This document shows, in pieces, positions 18,881-26,211 of a stretch of DNA of 26,211 nucleotides. This DNA comes from Monosiga brevicollis MX1 (lineage: Eukaryota > Opisthokonta > Choanoflagellata > Craspedida > Salpingoecidae), in the NCBI RefSeq assembly GCF_000002865.3, contig NW_001865064.1, positions 398,262-424,472 of the forward strand, written 5' to 3'. Within the stretch, counting starts at the first letter, position 1; each line of letters begins with the position of its first letter. Made by a program: the position numbers and the translations under genes. The notes beneath the pieces are model-generated. The model did no database searches. It was not told the DNA's origin and saw only the letters and a program-made list of their open reading frames with translations.

Positions 18881-20621
18881 ATGAGCCATTCGGAGGTCAG
18901 TGGCAGCTATGGGACCGGAGTTGGGCTGGGTTGACGATGTTTGTAAGGAGGGATGATGGTCAGGTCGTTTGGGGAAACGACTGCAGGGCTGATCCAGGAC
19001 CTGCGGGGCATGTGCGCGACAGGCAGCTCGGCGAGAGCTGGACGGCTTTTTTCGTGGCTGTCTTCAGTTGCTGCATCAAAGTGAGTGACAGTGTGGCCTG
19101 ACGCGGAAGCGAACACTAATCTGCTCGAGCCGCCACGGCTCCACCTCATCCCGGCATATGTGTCTGCATACTAGATCGGGATGCTGACTTGAACGAACTT
19201 GTGGCCCATGCCACTCGTCTCGGGCGGATACTCAAATCCGCCCCCAGTTCAGATGCAGCCACGGCTCAGCTCTTGCATGAGACCCATGCCACGGCGCTAC
19301 GTGCCGGCACGGCCCAAAGCCCGGCAGCGCCAACATCCGCCTCGCCCCGCTCCTCAGACACGGCGTCCTCGCCCGCGCCCAGCGTTCATCAAGTTGGCCC
19401 TGTAGCACGTCCCCCTGTATCGCCCAGTGCCGCCTCGGGCCAAATGCCAAACTACCTTTCCCAAGCCGAGCAACAAAATAGGCAGCTCCAGCGAGCCCTG
19501 GATGCACGTGCCGCAGAGCTCCTCCGCTCCGACCGGCAAGCTATCTTGGTACGGTGCTGCAACGCCCCACTCATGCGCGCCCCCTGCTGAATAATCATTT
19601 TGGCCGTGTCGACCTTGTCTTACCTCGGTCTCACCTTCCACCTAGCTGCTTCGACAACAATTTGAAAACCTACAAAAAGCCCACCAACTACAGGTACTTG
19701 CACCATGCCTGCATTTGATCATTGTAAGCATCGTCGTTGGCTCACCATTCGGCCCACCTTTGGCCACTCGATCCATAGAATGCAAATGCACGAGCCATAG
19801 CAGACCGTGAGCAGCGACTGCGCAGCCTTGTTTATCGGTACGGCAAGGGACGCCACTTGACCCTGTCTCGACCAACCACGATCCACAACTCTGTTTGATA
19901 ATGACTCACACGCAAATGTCGTTGTCACCGGACACGATAGGCAAGATGCCCCAGACGAAGAATCGGCTCAGCTGCGCGAATTAGTCATCAAGTTTGATTC
20001 CGCCAGCCAGGTACTATTTTTTCTGCCCTCATTGACATTGTACGTTACTCTCTTCTCACCGTTCATCCTTGCATTGCCTTGTCGCTGCCCCTTGTAGGAA
20101 GTGTCGGAATTGCTCTTGGCATCAGAAAAGGATCCAAATGAAGCCAATGCAAAACGCCTAGTGGGCCACGGTAAGTCCTGGGTGCTGCCGGGAGACTAGC
20201 ACGCCCTGCTCATCGTCATCCCTCATTCTGATGCCCGCCTGGCCTATGCGCCTCGTGATAGCGTTCACAACTTTGCATCACCCCTTGCGACGTGCACTCA
20301 AGCACTCGCAATACCAAACTTACCAACTGTTCAATCAAGAGAAGTTACCTCCTGAAGACCTGCTGGCTTACTGTCAAAAGAGTACCCGTGCTCTTGCCGA
20401 GCAATTTTTCAAGACCTACCACTTTCTGCGGCCCCAAACCGGATGCGATCCCGCGGCTGTGCGCCAACACCGTAGCTTCTGGGCCAAGCTTTTGGCACGA
20501 GAGGACGGTCTCGACAAGATCCACGAGGACGCCGATGCGGTGGACATCATGTCCGTTGTCGAGCGTCAAATCGAGGATGTTTACTTTGACGATGCCAGTA
20601 CGTTTGAGCCGCCATCTTCTC

Positions 20622-20691
<70 letters not shown>

Positions 20692-21871
20692 CCGTTTTGT
20701 TTGTCTCCACTCACTTATGGGCCCTTACGTATGCACGCGATCCGCAGTCTGGGGGGTTCTTCGCAAGGCATCAGAAGCTCAGTTGCTCGAGCAAGAGCAA
20801 CATTTTCATCAGGCCACAGCTGCATATCGTGCCAGCACAGCGCGACGAGTGCGTCTTGTTGGCCATGAAAACCCATCGGCCATGCCGTTTGCGGCCAAAG
20901 CCTCTTTCTCATCATCGTTTTCATCCTTTTTTTTGTGTGTGTGTTTTGTTTTTGATTTTTTGGTTTTTCATTGGCTGCGCAGGAGGATTTGTTGCCAGAG
21001 GCCTTTCGTCTCAAAGATGCAAATGGCAACCTACAGTTGGATGCCGCGACTGCAGATTGTGCCATCGAGTTGCATCGCATGCCTATTCAAGGAGGACCAC
21101 GAACCAAGGTTGAGAATTTTGCCAGCCTCCTCGAGCGTATCAGTCAACAAGTGGCCAGCATGCTCGACGAACCGGTATGTGGGGACGACTCGGACCACTT
21201 GATTGACCTGCTTTTCACGCTTCTTTTCTTATCAACCTGTACTCAATACTTTGACTTCGACTGTGGCCGAATGCATTGAAAGATCGGAGCTGAGCTTCTA
21301 GTCGATGCTCTGAAGCACGTCATCATGTATAGCGGGCGTTATGCCTTGGTGTACGAGCTCTTTGCCATCGACCGCCTTCTACCTCCCACAGAAGCCCACG
21401 GAATCTTGGGCTACACCTGCGTCACCTGGCAGATTGTACTAGCTTCGATTATTCAAAGCTGATCCCACAATAATATGAGGCGTTTGCAACCTGTTTCAAT
21501 CGCGCACCGTCGTGAGTGCAAGCGCGCGCTGACGTCCGTGATGCCGCGGTGTAGTTTTTTGTCGAATCCCATCTCGCTTCGAATGCCCATCAGCTTATAA
21601 TAATATACCATCACAATTAACCGACTGACCTATGAGATGCTTTTCTCTTCTTTGATTCAGACCTGGGTTTTCAAATGCACAGCCTCAGCCATTCAACGGG
21701 GTCACCCTGACTGACATGGTCAAAGACAGTGACATTGTCGTGCCACCACATGAAGAAGACAAGCGGTCGGGCGTCAACTGTTTTCACCATGGACTGGGGC
21801 AATCCTACTGCTTTTGCACACATCCAGCATCACTCCTCATGGGCTTGCTCGCTAAAACACCCCCCCCATAG
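18881..21871 (+). CDS. Coiled-coil VPS9-domain protein (Rab5-family GEF-like)
   Basis: Proposed exons: 18881-18929 (tentative first), 19175-19548, 19646-19693, 19779-19837, 19941-20010, 20098-20170, 20262-20597, 20748-20848, 20983-21174, 21283-21435, 21480-21511, 21661-21871. They sum to 1698 nt (565 residues plus TAG), with phases consistent throughout. If the 44-nt intron 21436-21479 is not removed, the frame stops at TGA 21460-21462 (493 residues). The N-terminus is Pro/Ala/Ser-rich, followed by coiled coil (QQNRQLQRALDARAAELL, LLRQQFENLQKAHQLQ, ADREQRLRSLV). A helical region (LFNQEKLPPEDLLAYCQ, FFKTYHFLRPQ) leads to a VPS9-type segment: GGPRTKVENFASLLERIS, IGAELLVDALKHVIMYSG, YALVYELFAIDRLLPP, GILGYTCVTWQI. 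VPS9 domains activate Rab5/Vps21 GTPases on endosomes. The GAD-(D/E)-LLP core reads GAELLVD, so activity may differ. The family call is by eye. Confidence 0.68.
20626..20682 (+). repeat. (T)29(GT)14 compound microsatellite in an intron
   Basis: 29 T followed by 14 GT units inside the intron 20598-20747 of the VPS9 gene. It lies near the donor, not the acceptor CCGCAG at 20747. The 29-T run is likely length-variable. Confidence 0.97.
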
Positions 21872-21882
21872 GTGGTACGACG

Positions 21883-21917
<35 letters not shown>

Positions 21918-22048
21918 GGATAGACAGAAATGAGTTTACATGTTAGTTCAAAACGCCTGTCGTTGTAAAAATGACCGTTACGGTTTTTGCGCAAGATCGG
22001 ATCCAAAAACTTTCTTTTTCTTCTTCTGCTGCCTCGCTCAACCTCAGC
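21872..22048. other. Short intergenic region with a (CA)n microsatellite
   Basis: A CA repeat occupies 21884-21914. The remainder up to 22047 is T/C-rich and ends with CCTCAACCTCAG-like acceptor context directly before the ATG of the next gene, so part of it may be a 5' UTR intron. In-frame ATG 21971 would extend the next gene by 26 residues. Confidence 0.6.
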
Positions 22049-23977
22049 ATGGCAGCTGGCGCGGCAGGATGGCACTTGGGCTTCCAGGGTCAAAATGGTT
22101 TGGAAAGTACAGGCCTTCATGATGGCAGGGCGGGTGGGCTGCCCGTCGAGGCAGATGACATGGATGATGAAGTAGGTTCGCCTGCGTTAATCAAAGGGTT
22201 GGGTGATGATGCTGTCCGCTCCCTCACGTGCTCGTCTCTTGGTGTGAAGGACTGCTTCCCCATATTCCCATTCCCCGACGAGACCTGTATCCCTGATACG
22301 GCATGCGATGCAGGGCCTCGACGGGAGAGCGCGTTCATGTCTGCTGTATACAACATTTCCGAGATCGCAAGAGTGTGCAAGCTGGCCATGTGGGCCGTGC
22401 GAACAGATGGCGATGTAGAGCTTCGCACCTCGATTCCTTTGGGACCAGGCGATGCTCGTCTTCGAGGAATGGATCCGACCACCGCAGAACAATTGGCGCG
22501 CTATTCGTTTTCGCCAAGGTTAATCTGACCGCCTTTTTTCCTGTGGGGGGGGTGGGGGGGCGATGGATGTGTCTGTCTGCTTGGCTTACAAGAGGGTCTC
22601 ACGTTGCCCAATGGTGGACAGGTCAGGCGAGGAGAACCTTCGGGCGCTTTGTCAAGCTCGCTATCCACCTGATGACCGAGCGCTGCAAGGAAACATCACA
22701 GGGCTGGTGTGTAATGTGCCAACGGAAGACAAATCAGACAATGAAGAGATCATTGTTGCTCAGCGCCACCTCCAAACCCAAGCTTTCTTGATGCTCCTTG
22801 CTAGAAAGTAAGGAAATGCTTGACCTGCCTTCCCTCATTCTTATTCCAGTAAATATCTCACAAAGGGTCGCATTCACTAGTTTGCGCCCCTATTTGGCGT
22901 CTCTTCGCACCTGTTACACCGAACTGGAAGGTCATGTTCTTGGGCCACCACCGACGCCTGGACCTGAGGGGCAGTCAGAAGCTGAAGCGTCCGAGCTTCT
23001 GTATTATGCCGAAATGATGATCACCACTACATATCTGTATTTGCAACGAACGCGCAGTCTTCCTGCCGTGTCCTCAATTATGCCACAAAAAGGTGTCACA
23101 AAAAACCGCGTGCTGACCATAATCTATCGGACCCTTGCCGAGCTGCTGGATTGGTTTGCCGAAGATTACCCAGTTGAATATGACGCATCGGGCCATCAGC
23201 CGGCTCCCATCTGGGGAAAGGTGAGGCTTGCGAGCTGTATTATAATATTATTAGATGTAGCAACAAATCTATTGCGCATTTCACTTCTCACGCACGTTGC
23301 TTTAAGCTTGACAATGTCAAGATATGGCAACAGATGCGGCGCATGCAAAAGGCTGCTGATTTCGGCGTGACTGTTCGCGAACTCGAGGATTACCGAGCCA
23401 ACGTCGCTCAAGGAAAGGCTGTGGCAAAACCTATATCTGCCGAGGCCCTCGCCTTCTTCGAGGGATACGATCTTTCCGACGTAGACGATGACGTGCTCGC
23501 TTCGTTCGTCAATGCTCCTCCCTCACGACCCCGAAAGCGAGCGCAGCGTCGTCCCCGCGCAAAGCGCCGCTCAAGTATGTTACCAAGAGGAAAAAGCACC
23601 TTGTGATTAATCGGTGCCGCATTCGGTCCTTACGTTTTTCTTCTTTAGGTTTTTTCGAAGATCAGGTTGTCTATGACACCCTTCAGCAAGTTTTACAGGA
23701 AGCAACCTTGGCTTCAATCGAGAGCGTGCGCCGTGAGGAGGAAGCGCATCGTCGCAGAGCTAAAAGGAGGCATCGCCATCAAGCATTTTTGAAGCGTTAT
23801 GCAAAAGAGATGTCTCGCAGCGCCAAGGACTTACAGGCAGCAGTCGAGGATAACATGCGCAACTTACTCGCTGCCATGAAAGAGATGCAACAGAGTGCCA
23901 CAGGACATGCAACAGGCCTTACAACAGGCGCAACTGGCCATGCAACAAACTATGCTCAACCAGACAGGCACAAGTAG
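22049..23977 (+). CDS. Unrecognised five-exon protein with basic NLS-like segments
   Basis: Proposed exons: 22049-22518, 22622-22807, 22881-23220, 23307-23574, 23649-23977. They sum to 1593 nt (530 residues plus TAG) with matched phases and good donors (GTTAAT, GTAAGG, GTGAGG, GTATGT). I do not recognise the family. Visible: an acidic and Gly-rich N-terminus, a helical middle (YYAEMMITTTYLYLQRTR, RVLTIIYRTLAELLDWF), an acidic stretch (EGYDLSDVDDDVLASFV), a basic run RPRKRAQRRPRAKRR, then a long charged helix (SIESVRREEEAHRRRAKRR, MSRSAKDLQAAVEDNMRN). These suggest a nuclear protein, as inference. ATG 22049 has good context and lies just after a possible acceptor. ATG 21971 is an alternative. 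The stretch 22172-22313 is open but could hold an intron. Near the 3' end a second frame looks like the true C-terminus (see findings). Confidence 0.6.
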
Positions 23978-24026
23978 CAACAACACGCCAGTGCCAAAGC
24001 GCAAGCGAGGAACGTCCAAGAAGTAA

Positions 24027-24484
24027 TGAGTCACCGTGAATGATATGTCGACCGAATGCGTCAATTGACATGTGAATTTCATCGAACAATCTATCAGGAC
24101 ATCGGATGTTGGAAGACACATGTGATCACACCGACCAACCAGACGTATTTGATGTGCTTCGGAGCAGCGCTCTGGGCACCAAAACGCTGTGCCATCATAC
24201 TTGGCATGTCGTGCCGCAGCGCGGAAGCAAGACAAGAAAATGCATCAGATGAAGAAAGAAAAAATCTGTTTCGAGCGTTTGCACATGTTAGCTTGACTCG
24301 GAGTCGTCGAAACACTTGAAACCTGCCACCAAAAGGGGAAGATCAAACAATGACCTAAGATACTAAATTTAAATTACCAACATGCAACAAGTAAGATGCG
24401 GCTGCTCTACATGCTTGTGGCCCGGTCAAAAAAACCCATCAAAACCATCTGCATCGATGTCCAACGCTCACGCGCATATGACCT
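24027..24484. other. Non-coding stretch
   Basis: AT-richer sequence downstream of the unrecognised gene. Short open frames exist on both strands, but none has recognisable motifs or splice context. I see no RNA gene or promoter. Confidence 0.5.
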
Positions 24485-24987
24485 GATGGCCAAGTGTGCA
24501 CCAACCTGCGGCAGGCATACCAGAACGCCATGTTCAGAGCTGCCGCATCGACCTGCACTGCCGCGACCTCGTTCCCGGCGGTGCACTGAGCCCAGCTCTG
24601 CCCGACCTGGGCATTGACGTGACTGTGCGCACAGCCCAACCCCCGACCACCTCGCAAGCCTGCATCAAGGTGGGCGCTGCCCTTCGCCGAGCCGAAAAGG
24701 AGAAGCGCGACTACTACACCGGTTTCAACCATGGAAAAACTCTGATCGTCCCTGCGGCGATGACGACAACCGGTGGGTTCGCCTCCTCCTTTGTGGATCT
24801 GCTTGGTCAGCTCGCCCGCTGCGCCGAGGCCCGTGGTGTGTACCAGCCGGGGCTGGATGAGGCCTTTGTTCCTCGGTGGAAAGGTCGCTTTGCGGCGCTG
24901 GTCCATCAGATGAACGCTGACCACATCCAGCGCCACTTTGGCGGTGTCTGCCTGTGGGGATCCCTGTGTGCACCTGTCGCTCCCTAG
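24485..24987 (+). pseudogene. Retroelement relic: C-terminus of a reverse-transcriptase-type polyprotein
   Basis: The frame opens after a TGA at 24484-24486 and runs to TAG at 24985-24987 with no good ATG. The sequence LPDLGIDVTVRTAQPP, AALRRAEKEKRDYY, GKTLIVPAAMTTTGGFASSF, then a tail FVPRWKGRFAALVHQMNAD resembles the segment downstream of the RT domain in many eukaryotic LINE-like elements (D.TV.....; A...K..KY; F.P....T.GG). No catalytic YADD is in the window, so this would be a 5'-truncated copy. It is more GC-rich than the DNA on either side. The call is from remembered family patterns and is moderate at best. A host gene fragment is possible. Confidence 0.4.
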
Positions 24988-25470
24988 GTGGTTCTCGTTG
25001 TGATCTTTTCATGGCTTGACTTGTATTTTTGTTTTAATTTTGCTTTGATTTTTACTGTATTTGTGTGGTATTTTTGCTGAATTTTTGTAAAGTCCTTTGT
25101 ATGATGTCTTTTTCTTCTGTGATCGGTTGTCTTTTCAACCCGACACTGTCTCTTGTTGGATGTGAGCGTGCCGTGGTGTTTTTTATGTTCGTGCTGTGAT
25201 GGCTTGTAGTTGTGATATGTGTGACTGCCTTTTTATGTGTCTAGTGTTTGAAATGGCCGTATCTCTGGTTATACTTGGTCGTTTTGTACGATTTTTGTTT
25301 CTATGTGCGTGATTCTTCGCGCTTGTACTTCTTGGCATGATAGGAGCCGATGAAATTGTCTTGTTCTCTTGGGGTGTTCTGCGTGCCGTCGTGATTTTGA
25401 TGTCGGGGTTGCACAGCTTTGCTTTCAGCTCTGAGGTTCAAACACCTAATTTATTTATTTTGCTTGGAGG
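24988..25470. other. T/G-rich non-coding region
   Basis: Begins directly after the retroelement-like stop and is strongly T/G-rich on the + strand (TTTTTGTTTTAATTTTGC and similar). It could be the 3' UTR of the element. No gene is seen. The ATG-initiated frame at 25337-25642 has no recognisable content. Confidence 0.45.
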
Positions 25471-25661
25471 TGATTCGGCACTCGGGCGCTTAGCACCGCG
25501 GACCTGGGTCCAAGAATCCTCGCCGCCGGACTCAGTGGCCATGTCCACGGGGCAAGCAAGCGAGCAAGCGAGCGGACACGGTGGGAGCGAGGGCGCCGCC
25601 AAAACGCGGGCCGCAAGGAGCGGGGTTGCAGATTTTGTCTGACAACGTGGTTCACGCCAAG

Positions 25662-26211
25662 ATGTCAGAAAAAAAAAAAAAAAGCCGCCGCCGCGGGCCC
25701 TGGATCCCCCCGCAACAATGACGCCGCCGTGGCCCAGGTCCACAGGACCCTTCAAGCCCTAGTGCACTCTCTAGGCTCCCAACATCAGCTCCAATCGCAG
25801 ATTGCCGAGCTTGAACGCGAGATAAACGCTGCCCTTCGGCTCATCCCGGACAGGGGCCGCTCACATGGTTCGTTACGCGCGCACGAGACCCAGTCGCCTT
25901 CTCGTGACCTTGCGACCGATTTTTCTTTGCTCGCTCCCTCGCCCGCGGCGCACCCGTCTGCCCGCGATGGCGAAGTGGCTTTTGGCCTGGCCTCTAATCG
26001 CCCTCTACCCCGGCTCCCGAGAGAGCCCGTGCACGAATCGCTCTCTCACGACTCTCGTTATCGTCATGGCTATTTGAGCTCTCCCGCACATGACGATAGA
26101 GCCACCACGCCCAGGCGCTCTCCCATGGAAGCAGTGGATGCATCCCAATTTGGTGTTGCCTTTGGCACCAATGCGCCACCACGGGCCGGCTCTCGGACTC
26201 AACCACCCCAC
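25662..26211 (+). CDS. Partial open reading frame running off the right edge (start uncertain)
   Basis: The frame beginning at 25474 is open through the last base without a stop. It contains a short coiled-coil (VAQVHRTLQALVHSLGSQ, LQSQIAELEREINAAL) and then low-complexity Pro/Arg/Ser sequence. Its only in-frame ATG is late (26125). ATG 25662 (MSE followed by Lys codons) is in another frame but would join this one if the A15 tract at 25669-25683 were one base shorter or two longer. GC content is high. It could be the 5' open frame of another retroelement copy (gag-like) or a host exon. No family is recognised. Confidence 0.4.
25669..25683 (+). repeat. A15 homopolymer
   Basis: Fifteen A residues sit between ATGTCAG and GCCGCCGCC. 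The length decides whether ATG 25662 is in frame with the long downstream frame. Confidence 0.97.

Noticed and set aside
23975-24056. Possible intron near 23890-23904 to reconcile the two C-terminal frames
   Set aside because: Available GT...AG pairs give only 9- to 33-nt introns, too short to be credible. A one-base indel is simpler.
25438-25755. Minus-strand open frame containing MATESGGEDSWTQVRG
   Set aside because: Short, contains a Phe run from the A15 tract, and no homology is recognised. It is kept only as a remote alternative to the + strand frame.

Overview
The window is eukaryotic nuclear DNA, most likely from a choanoflagellate close to Monosiga brevicollis. The basis is short spliceosomal introns (about 44-245 nt, mostly GT-AG), a gigantic multidomain receptor built from dozens of TNFR-like cysteine-rich repeats of the form C..(Y/F)E..APT.TSDR.C, and animal-type signalling domains (Ras-binding, receptor tyrosine phosphatase, CAP-Gly, kringle, VPS9). 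The species call is inference. No rRNA, tRNA, CRISPR or bacterial operon structure is visible.

Layout. (1) 111-806 (+): last visible exon of a gene entering from the left, carrying a Ras-binding-like domain and a class I PDZ-ligand C-terminus. (2) 1161-18011 (-): one giant gene that I could splice by hand into about 17 exons with consistent phases, giving about 4950 residues. It encodes a signal peptide, a vWA-like domain, furin/TNFR-like cysteine-rich modules, a kringle, mucin-like Ser/Thr regions, more TNFR-like repeats, bacterial-Ig/cohesin-like domains resembling TMEM132 ectodomains, a dockerin-like calcium-loop pair, a final TNFR-like array, one transmembrane helix, a cytoplasmic CAP-Gly domain and a complete, apparently active tyrosine phosphatase domain. 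(3) 18012-18880: head-to-head intergenic region with a long TC-rich tract. (4) 18881-21871 (+): coiled-coil plus VPS9-domain (Rab5-family GEF-like) gene, with two possible 3' ends. (5) 22049-23977 (+): an unrecognised five-exon gene with basic, NLS-like segments and an apparent frameshift near its C-terminus. (6) 24485-24987 (+): relic resembling the C-terminus of a retroelement reverse-transcriptase polyprotein, followed by T/G-rich non-coding DNA. (7) 25662-26211 (+): GC-rich open reading frame leaving the window, its start confused by an A15 tract.

Functional picture (inference): the dominant locus is a receptor phosphatase that could couple an adhesive ectodomain to tyrosine dephosphorylation and, through CAP-Gly, to microtubule tips or EEY/F tails. 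The neighbours (Ras-effector-like and Rab5-GEF-like proteins) are signalling and trafficking genes, but nothing in the sequence shows that they act with the phosphatase. Exon borders were assigned by hand from splice motifs, phase and domain continuity, and need transcript support.
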